Below, one piece after another: positions 43,509 through 55,200 of a stretch of DNA of 64,000 nucleotides. Within the stretch, counting starts at the first letter, position 1. Each line of letters starts with the position of its first letter. The stretch lies in assembly GCA_012931725.1 (NCBI GenBank), contig CM022953.1, forward strand, positions 27,756,030-27,820,029, in the 5' to 3' direction. Origin of the DNA: Litsea cubeba. Taxonomy: Eukaryota; Streptophyta; Magnoliopsida; Laurales; Lauraceae. The notes under the pieces are model-generated. The model was not told the DNA's origin. It did no database searches and saw nothing but the letters and a program-made list of their open reading frames with translations. Both the position numbers and the translations under genes were made by a program.

Positions 43509-43965
43509 GCGAGGAAGCGACGCTTAGTCGATACTCGCACAAATCGGAAGCAAGCGAACCACGTTCGACACTTCCAAAATCGCAGGGAAGCGACATTTCG
43601 TCGATACTTGCAAAATCCAAAACCGTGGAAACGCAACATTTCAGTTGATATCCACAACCCAAATTTCAAAGGTTCGAAAAAACCTAAAAAAACTGTGGAG
43701 ACGCAACATTTCAGTTGATATCCATAACCCAAAGGTTCGAGAAAACCACAAATTTCAAAAATCGTGGGGAAACGACATCAAGTCAGTACCCGCAAAACCA
43801 AAATTTTTGAAAAAGCAAGGATGCGACATTCCATCGATACTTGCACCCAAATCCGCGAGGATGCGACATTCCATCGATACTCGCAACCGAATGAGCAAGG
43901 ATGCGACATTCCATCGATACTTGCAAGAACATTCAGCAGGGAGGCGACTTTTAGTCGATACTTGC
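43509..43965 (+). ncRNA. array of ten covarying hairpins in the pol 3' region (E2), candidate structured RNA
   Basis: Ten 30-31-nt inverted repeats at 43509-43538, 43546-43575, 43582-43611, 43625-43655, 43695-43725, 43764-43793, 43815-43844, 43855-43884, 43895-43924 and 43936-43965. The plan is constant: 5-nt arm, 4 nt, 4-nt arm, 5-6-nt loop, 4-nt arm, 3 nt (usually ATA), 5-nt arm. Outer pairs include GCGAG/CTCGC, GGAAG/CTTCC, GTGGA/TCCAC, GTGGG/CCCGC (one G-T) and GCAAG/CTTGC. Inner pairs include CGAC/GTCG, CGAA/TTCG and CAAC/GTTG. Units 7-9 have one C-A mismatch in the inner arm. That pairing is kept while the bases change argues for a folded RNA or a paired DNA site. The ncRNA type is provisional. 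Confidence 0.65.
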
Positions 43966-43984
43966 ATTTTTTTGAAAACCAAAC

Positions 43985-44310
43985 CGGCTATAAATGCCAT
44001 CAAAACAGGCTATAAATGCCACAAACCGGCTATCAATGCCACTAAAACAAAACCGGCTATCAATGCCACAAACAAAAAACTTGGATTTCAAAAAACGGCT
44101 ATCAATGCCACCAAAACAAAACAGGCTATCAATGCCACCAAAAACCGGCTATAGATGCCACAAAACAAACCGGCTATCAATGCCACCAAAATTGGCTATA
44201 GATGCCACAAACAAAAAAAACTCGGCTATCAATGCCACAAGAAAAGCTGGCTCTCATGCCAAAATCGGCTTCCATGCCACAAACAAAAACCTGGCTTTCA
44301 TGCCAAAACA
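43985..44310 (+). repeat. tandem GGCTATCAATGCC array, ~13 units (E2)
   Basis: GGCTATAAATGCC, GGCTATCAATGCC, GGCTATAGATGCC, then GGCTCTCATGCC, GGCTTCCATGCC and GGCTTTCATGCC, spaced by CACAAAAC-type links. GGC and GCC are constant. Unit number differs from E1 (about 15). Confidence 0.85.
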
Positions 44311-44357
44311 ATCATTTGACAAAAGATTTTCACAAAATGACAACCTTTTGATCAAAT

Positions 44358-44640
44358 CCCATTTAGCAATTACTTTTATCACAAAAAGATTCAAGTGAGC
44401 GTAGGGATAACAAAAAAAAAAAAAGAAAAGCATCCCATTTAGCAATTACTTTTATCACAAAAAGATTCAAGTGAGCGTAGGGATAACAAAAAAAAAAGAA
44501 AGTGTTCACAAGCACTACAAAAAAAATATATAACAAAAAAAAGAGTACCAAAAAAAATACATGTGGTACCAAAAAAAAAAAGAGAGTGTTCACAAGCACT
44601 ATAAAAATAAGTACCAAAAAAATACAAGTGGTACCAAAAA
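44358..44640 (+). repeat. ~70-bp repeats (2 units) and GTACCAAAAAA motifs
   Basis: Two units carrying AGATTCAAGTGAGCGTAGGG, then repeated GTGGTACCAAAAAA and GTGTTCACAAGCACTA motifs. Counterpart of 26330-26672 in E1, where there are three units. Confidence 0.75.
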
Positions 44641-44680
44641 AAAAAGAAAAGAAAGAAGGATGGTTTCTGTATACAGGAGC

Positions 44681-47600
44681 TCAATCAAAAATGGTCTCCA
44701 GCCAAGAGTTCAGCTCCCCAAGCAGACTTTTAGCTTCAGCTGTCAAGGATTCCAAGGCACGCTTCTTCAGGAACTTGCCATGAGATGCTGGAGTGGGCTG
44801 TACCCCTTCTCTCACACCAGGAAGCTTGCCTCGAGCAGCTTGCCATTGTTTATCCTCATCAGACTTCCTTTTGAGAACCCGTTCGGCATCTGCAACCTGG
44901 TGAATCAGGACACTCTCCCTGTCGCGAGCTTCTATTATGGCAGTCCACTTAGCAGCGACTTGTGCCTGCAGAAGCTCAAGACGTTTCCTGGCCTCATCGA
45001 CCTCCCTATCAAGGATGTTAAGGTCATGTGTCAGCTCGATGATGGTTACCTCTTCTCTATTCCTCTTTCGGACTGCCACCTTCCTGCTTTCTGTAGCCTC
45101 ATCTAGGTCAGACTTAGCCTTATCAGCAGGGTCCAGGAACATCTCCTTGAAGAACTGGTCATCAGCCAAACTCACGGTCTCAAACCACTTGTCACCCAGT
45201 GCAATGATCCTATCAACGATCGCCCTGGCACCTGTGACATCCAGACCAGCCTCTTCAGCATCACTGAGAATCTCCTGCACATGCTGGATCATGCCAAATC
45301 CGACTTCCAAGTGCCCAGAAAGGAGAGTCTCAATCCAAGAGCTCACGACTCGCACCACCACCTTCTTCGCAAAAAGAAGAGATGGCCCAGCTGAGGATTC
45401 GCCCAACTCCGTTGGTCGGCTACTCATGTCATCATCTGTTGAAAGAGTAACAAAAGAACTCTTTCCAGCTGAAGCTGCTCCTGCTCGGGAAGGAATCTCA
45501 GCGCGAGGAATCTCCTCAATATTGTCAGAGCTGGTCCCAGGAATCTCTACCTCTGGATCAACCTCTGGCATCTCTTGCTCTGGAAGCAACGGATCCTCCT
45601 CTGCCACTTCAAAACCTGCAAAGGAAACACAAAAAGGTATGAATATGACCCTGTTTGAAAATCATTATCAGAGTTATAAATGCAAAATACCTTCTTCGAC
45701 GACTGGCGGAACACTCTCTTCCTCCATGAACTCATCGGAAGCATCATCAACATTTGCGTCCATCGATGGTTCAAAGTCATCAGAACCCTGTGGCAAGTCA
45801 GCTGACAAAAAAAAAATGTGTTAGCAAGCCAAGTCACAAACAAAAAAAAAAAGAGCAAAAGAAGTCGTACCAATTGGAGATTCTGGATCTACTCCAGAGT
45901 CCCTCGGTTCTTCTTCAGGTGCCTCAACAGGATCCATCACCACCTCATCGGTTGGGACCTCAGGCATCACCAAGTCTTCCTCTGCTAAAAAAAAAAAAGA
46001 GAAGAAAAGCAGAAACAAGAAGCAAATCATAACATGGAAAAATCCCATGAAAAGAAATGGAAAGAGAAAAAGGAAGAATCATACCTTCACCGACGGTCTC
46101 TTCTTCTCGGCTTCTCTTCTCCGGAGGCTCGTCAGCATCCACTGGCACATCCTCATTGATAGTAAGAGGAACTTCCAAGTTAGGAGAGTCCTCATGCTGC
46201 CCCTTGCTGCGATGATGACTCCTCCTCCTCTTACTTCTGCGGGCTCGCTTCTTAGAGGAACCTGCCCCGCCGTCAGAGTCAGGTTTCCCACTTGACTCAT
46301 CACTAGATGGTCTGCTCTTGCCAGTAGACTCCACGGAAGCTTGCCTCTGTGCCGCTTGCATCCAAGCGCCAAGTTCGGCTTCCTCCTGTTCTAGCTGCTC
46401 CAAAGCCTCGTCAGGTATTTCTCGAACAGCTTCAGAACCGATGACGCCCTGGTCACCGAGAAAGCCTATCTTGTGCTTCTCTCCAGAAAGGAAGGCCCAA
46501 ACTTCCTCTCGCCGGATGCCATCCGACTTTCCAAGGCCCTTTCCAGATACCAGCTTCACATCAAGCTCCTTCCTGGAAAGTCCCCGATATGCCGAGAAGC
46601 TCTCCGCGAACCACTTCGCAAAGCCGGCAGTCCGGGAAGTCAGTAACACAGGATAAGAAATCATGGCTGTAGTGTCTTCAGCACTATAAAAAGCCCATGC
46701 ATTTCTCCCGTCCTGTAAGCCTCCAAAGCGCTTCACCATGCTTGAAGGCGCTCCAACAACGCCTTGAGAAAAGCCAAGCTGCAAAGCAAAGCGAGAAGGT
46801 ACATACGGCTGGATGTCAACGAAAAGATGTCTGCGGTACACCATCGTGCCGACACGTATGCTGAAAAGCCACTCTCTCTCTGCATTTGTCAAGGAATAAT
46901 GCCTTCCCGACCCCGCCCTGGTAGAGTCTCGGGAGGCACCAAAATCAAAAGCCTTCTTCCGCAACTCCGGAGAAAGCTTTACTGAAGATTGCCCCATCTC
47001 GACGTCCCTGAACCGTCGGATCCTCATGCGGGCAAACAAAAGTGATTCGGACACGGCTTTGCCCTTAGCCAGTCGAATCATCAGAGGATCATCATCCTGT
47101 GCAGCACCCAGCCGATGGAAGCCAGGACAGTGGTATACATACCATGAATAAAAGATATGGGCTGAAAATACCCTATTCATGGGGAGCCCAAGCCGAACTA
47201 GAAAAGCAGCAGCCTGCAGTTCGGTACACAGGTAGGAGTAAAGAGCTGGCACCAAAGCAAGCTGCTCTCCAAACGCCATCTGACAAGCCGGAAAAATACA
47301 ATGCGGCCTGATATGCGTTCCATCTCCTCCAGCAAAAATAGCCTCACCAAGCCAATAAGTGAGGTACACAGCGAGATCTCTCCTCAGTGCAATGTCAGGA
47401 CATATGGCGTTTGTGCTTGCACAGAAATCTCTCAACTCTTCTTGCATGGCCAAGATCTTCTTTGAACTTGGATCCTGAGCTCCAGCTTCCTGGGTCATGC
47501 TGTCAGAAGGCTCCCTACTATCAAAGAAGTTGGGGAATGAAGAGCAAAAACTCTTCCAACTGCTGGATCTAACTTTCGAACCCCCCTTCTCCTTCAAAAA

Positions 47601-48592
47601 ATCATAGAAGGCGACGAGCTGAAAGTATAGAAGCCTGAACTCCTCAGACTGCCCCTCGAGGACGCTGTCAATCGGCATAAACTCCTCATAGAGTTTGCCG
47701 AGGATGGGCAATCCGGTAATAGCGCTCAGCTCCTTCAAAGAAAAACCAATCTCACCATTCGTCACAACGAAGGTATTGGTTTGAGGGAGGAACGACTCCA
47801 GCATAGCCATGAAGGCCTCGTCGGAAAAGATCACGGTCTCCCCAAAAGCGCGGACCGCATCAAAAATCCCGGCTTCCTTCAAAACGGCGCCACCAATCAG
47901 CAGGACGCGATCAGTCCACGACTTCCACTCGGAGTCAGCATTGAAGCGACCTCGAAGTCGAAAAGGCTTGATCCAATTGCTGCCGTCACCGCTGAAAATA
48001 CCAAGGCCCACCGGTCTCAAATCGACCGACGGATAATCAGAGCCCTGGTAGCCGCTGGATGGCATCAACAGGTCCATGTCAACAGGCGACCTCTCCGTAT
48101 ATCCAGGAGAACCGCCAACAAAAACCCCGGTCTTGATTACATTTGTCCTTCTCACCCAGCTTGGAGGATCTTCCCTCTTGGGGCACGTGGGGGCAAGGCT
48201 CAGAATCGAGACGGTGCGATCAAACATCGACCGGGTAGTAACAGTCTTCTTCTCACCATCTGCTGTGAAGGAAAACTGAAAAGATCTCCTCTGGTATGTA
48301 ATGTCGTCAGGGACCGCATCACCAAAGAAGAAGGTAGGCTTAGGCAAAATGCTCTGATCTTCCATCAGCCATGGACGACTGCTTACCATGATCTTATAAA
48401 ATTCCTCTCCCTTGAGAGTGATCAGTCGCTGCCTCATCTCATCTCTGTTGAGGGAGTCGCACTCTTCCAGGTTTCTTTCAACATACTGGACCTTCTCGAA
48501 AGCCTGCTGAACGGCCGGATTAGAGGATCTAGAAGACCGACGAGGTACGCTTGTAGCAGGCTCTTTACCCTTGTTCGCTCTGGAGGAACCAC
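44681..48592 (-). pseudogene. E2 antisense PMD gene, exons 2-5 open, exon 1 deleted
   Basis: Exons on the minus strand: 48592-46085, 45984-45871, 45801-45691 and 45615-44681, with the same phases and lengths as E1 (exon 2 has two extra codons, DPSSKKIL against DPKKIL). The whole frame is free of stops. The PMD signature, the basic cluster, the acidic linkers and the coiled coil are all present. Exon 1 with the ATG and most of intron 1 are missing: about 590 bp is deleted relative to E1 (21551-22137), joining TTCTTCTTCT to GAAAGTG. The TATA box and palindrome remain, so a transcript could form but would lack the original start and first donor. Confidence 0.8.
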
Positions 48593-48964
48593 CTGAAAAG
48601 GATGGAAAAGAAAAAGATCAAACATCAAAATGACAGAATCTCGCTAAAAAAAATCTGGCGAAATTTTGACATGATGACGGGGCAATTCCGAAGAAAAGGA
48701 ACTATCCCGAAAGAAATAGAAAGCTTGAAGATGGGCTCAACATCGCTGCGAGCTCCGAAACTCCAAACTTTCGAAACCTAAAAGTCTCCGCAAAATCAGG
48801 AAGGGCTCAACATCACTGCGAGCTCCAAGTTCCCAAATTTGCAAACACTTTCAGAAGAAGAAAACTCTTGAAGATCTTGAAGAAGAAAAGCTCTTGGTCT
48901 TGAAGCCCTCTTGAGATTATTGCAAAAGAAAGTAGTAAGAGCAAGAGATCCAACCTTCTCCTTG

Positions 48965-48972
48965 CTTTTATA
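48965..48972 (-). promoter_or_regulatory. TATA box of E2 antisense gene
   Basis: TATAAAAG on the minus strand, same context as 21429-21436. The conserved palindrome (49007-49035, core GTTACTAATTAGTAAC) lies just upstream of it. Confidence 0.6.
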
Positions 48973-49029
48973 GAGGAGAGCAAACCAAAGAAGGAAAGAA
49001 GAAAGAGGTAAGTGTTACTAATTAGTAAC

Positions 49030-49275
49030 CTTACCAAAAGAAGATTCTTTCCCAAAAGAAAGATATCTTGAGATATCCTATCCCAAAATAAAGGGATATT
49101 GAGAGATTTTCTCTTAAAATCAATCTATGACGGATTCTTTCCCAAAAAAAAGATATCTTGAGATATTCTATCCCAAAAATAAAGGGATCATGAGAGATTC
49201 TCTCCAAGTAAAGATATTCTTAGATATTCTCTATCCAAATGAGATATTTTTGGATATTCTTTACAAAAATGACAC
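49030..49275 (+). repeat. degenerate ~50-bp repeats (E2)
   Basis: Counterpart of 21110-21362, with GATATCTTGAGATATTCTAT-type units. Confidence 0.6.
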
Positions 49276-49353
49276 CATATGAGATCTAAGCCATTTCAAA
49301 AGCTTAAGGTCCCATGGGTTAGCCCATATGAGCCAGGTTTGACCACCTAGGCA

Positions 49354-49356
<3 letters not shown>

Positions 49357-49400
<44 letters not shown>
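49357..49400. repeat. long A homopolymer
   Basis: About 44 A in a row where E1 has a shorter T-rich run (around 21010-21035, opposite strand). The length may be a sequencing or assembly artefact. Confidence 0.8.
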
Positions 49401-49402
<2 letters not shown>

Positions 49403-49599
49403 AGAAATATTTTGGGCTTTTAGTCAAAGAGAAATCCCTCTTACCAAGAGCATACAAAAATGGTTCCATGCCTCTTTTGAGTTGATTGGACCATACAAAA
49501 GAAAATTCCAAGCCCCATGAGCTTCCAAAAATCAAACCATCAAACCTCATCTACCAAATTGAGCCAAATTCTTGAAATTGACATTCCATCAAACCAAAT

Positions 49600-49765
49600 C
49601 CTGGTCCCCTAACTTGCCACATACAGCCTGTTAGGTCACAAGATCAAAAACCAAAATTGATCCCCAACATTCCACATACAGTTTGTTGGGTCACACGATC
49701 AAAACCAAACCCGACCCCCTACCCTGCCATATATAGCCTGTTAGGTCACAAGGTCAAAACCCAAA
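49600..49765 (+). repeat. ~58-bp covarying hairpin repeat, 3 units (E2)
   Basis: CCTAAC...GTTAGG, CCCAAC...GTTGGG and CCTACC...GTTAGG around a CCACATACAG-type loop. One unit fewer than E1. Confidence 0.75.
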
Positions 49766-49971
49766 TCCACATCCCTGATGTCATCTTCAAAACTTTGCCT
49801 CGAGATGGTACGTGATCCCTTTCACTACCATAAAATTCCCCTGGAAGCTCAAAAGGCTACAAATACCAAAAAGAAAGATTGCTCAAAGACTCTTGGTCAA
49901 GTCACAGGCTCTCCTTCAAAAAATCTCTTCGAGGCACATCGACTACAAAAGTTAAGCAACTCGCCGCTGTA

Positions 49972-49986
49972 CCTCGAGGGGGCATT
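49972..49986 (+). promoter_or_regulatory. E2 polypurine tract
   Basis: CTCGAGGGGGCATT directly before the 3' LTR start TGTTGACACC. Confidence 0.75.
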
Positions 49987-52297
49987 TGTTGACACCAAAA
50001 ATGTCACTTTGCCTTTTCAAGATCCAAAGAGCTACATGAAGTCGCAACCTGCCATAAATAGGCAATGCTGCTTCCAAAAATAAAATCTTGTCAGAATCAA
50101 ACAAAAACTGCAAGATTCTTCCAGACAGCCAAAAGAGGAGTACGCAAGAAGTTTCAAGCCATTTCAAGATCATTTGGCCTAACTTCGCTTCTCCGACAGC
50201 CAAATCAAGCCTCTCGGCGGTAAAGCTCTCCGGGACCATGATTTCCAAGACAGAACCTATGGATCATCTTAAAATGACTCCAATAGGTTCCCTGTCAAAT
50301 TTCAAGTCAATCGGACGTCGGTTGACCGCACATCAAACCGCGACATCTTCATCGCGATAAAAAGCAAGTCTACAGGTGATAGGACCCCAAACGGCTTCAA
50401 AACTCAAACAAAAGCCTATGGTTGGTCTTATTTATTGCTCAGCAGGCTTCACACCAAATTTCAGGTCATTCCGACATCGTTTGACCCAGTTTCAGCTTCT
50501 GACGGGAAATCGGCAACTCTGCGCGACAAAGTCTTCGGCTTTCTCAGGAAATTGGAAACTTTGCAAAATAAAATGCAAGGATTCTCATCAGGTTTCCTAC
50601 AAAGAAATCAGGCCAATAAATGATCAAAATGTCAAAGAAAAGTACAGAAGAAAAAAGAATCAAAAAAGAGCAAAAACGGACGCAAAACGGGACCAAAAAG
50701 GGGGAAAACCCCCCCAGGGTCGCAGACCCCTGCGACCCTGGGCCAGGGTCGCCGGCGACCATGGACCCCGGGGTCGCCGGGAAAGCCCCGGAAACCCCGG
50801 TTTTCGCCGTTTTTTCGCGATTCGAGGGGTCCAGCCTCTGGTACTTTCCAAAATTCATGCTTTTGAGACACCAAGTCCTCTGATATCCGTCCAAAACACG
50901 GGTAAATCATCAAGAGTATCAAAGACAGTATTGATCGCCACCCGGTCAACCAAAAAAAGTGTGCTTTCCACCCGACCGATCGAGAAATCGACAGGACAGA
51001 TGGCACCGACCCGCTGTTGGCAACAAGCACCTGAAATTACATGGTCACCTGATGTCGATCTACATGAAGATCCATCGATGATCATCGACAGAAGAATTCC
51101 AAAAGACGTGGCACGGCCCGCGACTCTTCAGCTACTCGGCGACCACTTAATGCGATTAATTGACTAGCTTTATTACAGTCATTAATCCATTTCTTTGGAC
51201 GGCCCAATCAGAAGCAAGCATTTGGGAGTTACAAGTCAAGAGATTCATGGCATTTAACCCATGAAACTCCTCCCATCATGGCGATTAAAGGCGATTAAAT
51301 GCCCTCAATCTCCTCCGGCCAATCAGAAGCCAAGAAAAAGAGTTACAAAATAAACAATTCAATTTTGTAACTCCTCCCATTATGTGGCTTAATGACATTA
51401 AAAGCCCATAAGCTCTCCTAAATGGCTACCAAGAGCCTATAAATAGGAGAGCACTCCAAAGGAATCCAGATCGGAAAAAAAAGAGACAGACACACAGACA
51501 GAGAGAATACAGAAATCCAGAGAAAGGAAAAAAGAGAGAAAACTCTGCGGAAATTCTACACCGGCCACCACAACAAGGTGACAAAAGTCCCTTGGGGGGT
51601 ACCCCCCCCCCAAGGTCCTTGCCTTCTCCTCCTGCCTCCAATGGCTTAGATGTGGCTTTTCAGCCCGTCTACTCGGTTTTTTATTGGACATAGGACCTTC
51701 CTTTGGTCTTTGTCTTCTAAAAACCCGAGGTTATAGCCAAGCCAAGTGAATCAAATAGCATCCTCTGTTCTCATCTGCATGGATGATGGCGAAGCCCACA
51801 TATGGCTTGCGACCGTCAATCTAAACGAGTCCTCCACAATCTCCTGAGAAGTTAGATCCTCCTTTTCTTGCTTTTCATTGTAGTTTGTATTTTTTAAAAG
51901 AGACAAAAATCACAATTCTTGTCTTTCATTATTGATAAGGATTGTAAATCGGCTATAAACGCCAAAATCGGCTATAAACGCCAAAAATCGGCTATAAACG
52001 CCAAAATCGGCTATAAATGCCAAAAAAATCGCCTTTCACGGCAAATCAAAAAAATGTCTCTTTTCTTAAATATATGTGCAATGGAAAACTTGAAAGAAGT
52101 TGATTTCCTTTTTACTTGCGAAGGTTGATCTCCGGATCACCATTTGCAATTCCAAGTAAAATAGAAAATCTGGCACACCCACACAAAAAAAAGAAATGTT
52201 GATGCACGCCCCTGCCCCCCGGTTACGAAAGGGTCGGACCAAACGGACTCCCACGTCCGCCGACCTCGGTAGAACCAAGCAGGAGCGCGGTCCATCA
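49987..52297 (+). mobile_element. E2 3' LTR
   Basis: 2311 bp, nearly identical to 32817-35131. Visible differences are CTTTTCAAG for CTTTCCAAG, AAATAAAATC for AAATCAAATC, AGTACAG for AGTGCAG, a small change at GAATACAG, and homopolymer lengths. TATAAATA at 51438-51445. Followed directly by the GTTAT duplication and E1 gag-pro sequence. Confidence 0.93.
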
Positions 52298-55200
52298 GTT
52301 ATGTCTGGTTTCGCCAAGTAGGAGGTCATCCTTTGTGAAGGCGATGGTTGCACTGGCTGCTTTTTTAACCGAGAGGCATTCAATGCATGATCCCTCAGTT
52401 TTCTTCTTTTCTCCTTTTGAGGAGGCTTCTGAGTTTTTGACCCGGTAATCCATTTCAATTTGGAGGACTTGCGGGGCATGTTTGTCGACATCCTCATTCA
52501 GCTTTTGTAATTCCGAAATGAGATTATCACGAGTGTGCGGAGACATTCGCAACAAATCTAGGATGTGCAGACGTGCAGGTATGTGCTTGAAGTGTTCAAT
52601 CAAGTCATACTTGAAAGCCTCCTTAGGGCCTGCATGTTCATCATTGTTGCCACTAGGGGCGCTTACAACATCTTTTCCCGAAGGATTTACATATGTAAAG
52701 GAAGATTGGTTGTAATTTTTGTGGTAGTCCCGGCCAGAGCGGGTGCCTCTACCAACTTCGAGAGCTTCTTGAGAAGGGTCTTCGTTTGGAAGATTGTCTT
52801 CAGGATCAAGAGGTTGTCGTTTTTCATTTGCTGAGGATGTATCAGCAGCAGAGTTACCATCCTCAGTGATTGTGTTGCATGGAGCATTTTCCGGGAACAA
52901 GTCCTGAACAGCATCCAGCAATCTTTCTTCTTCGTTGACTAATTCATCGTCCCAAGCATCAATAGCTGGGAATTCTTCAGTCAGGAAGGGTGTGAACTTT
53001 GAAGTCACAGTCTCAGGAGAAGAAACCTGAGAGGGTGTCATCTCAGTGAAAGTCACGTGAGACGAGGTGGCTCCAGAAGATATATTGCTAGGCGTCGCCG
53101 GAGTGTAAGTGCTCTCATCAGACGATGCTTTGGAAGAGCTATAATCCCGAATTATCACATTACAGGAAGCTCTGACGGGAGACGTTGCCTGATCGGAGTC
53201 AGACTCATCCTCGGATGTGAGAGGATCGTCTATCCAGCAATTTTCTCCATTTTCAGGAGTTAAGGGAGGATGTACCTGGTGGTCTTCAGGGACTTCAGGC
53301 TCTGGATTGCGAGGAGGCTCGTTGACGCGTTCTTGCTCTTGTTCTAGAGCGAGTCGCTGCAAGATCCTTGCATATTCTTCAAGATCAGGTATGGGAGCCG
53401 GATCTTCTTCTTCATCATCTCTTTGTGGCTCAACATTGTTGATTTCCACTGGAGTGATGAGAGGTGCTGGTTCAGCAGCATTTTCTTGTACAGCTTCTTG
53501 GTCTTCTTCATCATCAGACCAGGATCCTTGTGGCTGTAGGGGGTTATACCAGATTACTGGCATAAGATGAGACTCAGGAACCCATTCTTCATCGGAGAGA
53601 TATTCTCCTGTTTCAAGGGATTCCTCCCACTCATCTGTGTAGTTGGATTCGAATCCATCATCGGTGTCGCTGGACTCGTATCCATCAATGGAGAATCCAA
53701 CTACCGAATTGCAAGAGTATGATGTCTCCTGCATGGCTTCTTTGAATTGAGGTGGCATGAAATCACTGAGAGTGAATTTCCTTACCCCCTTTGAAGTCTC
53801 TGGAAGGGATGTTTTTGTTACCTCCAGTGAAGCGGTAGAGGAAGCCTCTGCCTTTTCTTTGACCTCTAGTTTTGGCTGGGTCTTCTCTTGCCGTTTGAGC
53901 TTGAGGAGATGTTTCCTAGCCTGCCTTCGCTGTTGAGCTGTAGGCTTTATTTTCACGACCTCCCAATTTTCATCTTCCAGGAGATCGGGATGTACCCATA
54001 TCGGTTGTCCGTCTGGTGTTGGGTAAGGAACCAGTTGCTCGGACGCTTCAATTGAGTTTATCACCTTGAAGGAAGTAGTGATCTTCTTCTTCGGTGATCT
54101 TGATGTTTGTCCACATGTCACCATGTTGACGGAGGCAAACCCATAGTTTTTGTCAAAGGTGATGACTCCGTTTTTCCACATCTCATTTATTTTCTCTCTC
54201 ACAACGAAGCATTGATTGAGAGGATGCGAGATCATCTGGTGGTATGGACAGTACCGAGGATCGTTGGTTTTGCCAACATCACCCGGTCTTTTTGGTTCAG
54301 GCAAGGTGAGCTTGCCGTTTGCCATAAGAGCCCCAAAGATTTCATCAACATCTTCATCAAACGGGTATTTCTTCTCTACTCGTTCTTTGAAGGCATCAGA
54401 GAGTTCAGGTCTCTTACCAACAGCTTTGTTTTCAGCTTTCTTTGATGGCTGAGGAGCTGACTTGGTCTGCACATTGAGGACCTCTTTCTTCTTTGGTTTA
54501 GAGGTTGCAATGGCGGTTGGCTCTTTTCTTGATGATTTCTGACTGTTGAGGTCTTTAATCACCGTTTCAGCTTCCATGGAAGCTTCTAGGAGTTCTCCCA
54601 GGTTTTTTGATTTGTTGCCGATGATCATGGAGCAGATTCTGGCTCTCATGTTGTTTCGGCAGATGTCGACTAGCGACGCCTGTGGCAATACATCAGAGCA
54701 TTTGTATGCCATTGCTTTCCACTTGTGAATGAAGTCATATGTTGATTCATTCTCCCCCTGTTTTAGGCTGCACAGCTGAGCCATAGTAGCGGGGTGATCT
54801 TCACCTTTGAAGTGAGTCAGGAAGCGTGTCTCTAGCATGGCCCAATTTTGGATTGAGTCCTCCGGCAGAGTGGAGTACCAATCGAAGGCCGTACCTTTTA
54901 GGGTACTTGCAAAGAGGCGGATTTTGAGTGCATCTTGATCCGCGATAGCTCCCGTCAGGATCTTGAAGTGGATGACGTGCTGTCTGGCTGATCCTTTCCC
55001 CGTATATGTTTGGAGAGTAGGATGCTTGAATTTGGTGAGGAACGGGACCGAGTCCATCCATAAGGGATATGGTGGCTTGATCCCATGCTCTTTGAGTATA
55101 TCCTCTTCTTTTGCTTTGGCGAGGATACCGTCTACGTCCTTTTTGGTAAGGGCGCGTGACTCATTTTCTTCTCTATTTACCTCGTCGTCTTGATGATTCG

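Larger units (their letters stand above)
32817..52297 (+). mobile_element. E2: young family T element nested in E1, internally deleted
   Basis: 19481 bp, flanked by GTTAT and opposite in orientation to E1. 5' LTR 32817-35131, primer-binding site 35135-35156, leader repeats, gag from 37167, gag/RT deletion junction 40539-40545, pol remnant to 43150, hairpin and GGC-GCC arrays, antisense PMD exons 48592 to 44681, polypurine tract 49972-49986, 3' LTR 49987-52297. The LTRs differ at about four substitutions plus short homopolymer indels. Despite that youth the sense genes carry frameshifts near 38256, 39914, 41251 and 41457 and lack the RT active site, so E2 was probably defective when it moved and was copied by proteins from elsewhere. 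Confidence 0.93.

Noticed and set aside
44505..44525. CACTACAAAAA motif resembling a CACTA transposon end
   Set aside because: Lies within the E2 3' region, is a local repeat of GTGTTCACAAGCACTA, and has no inverted partner or 3-bp duplication.
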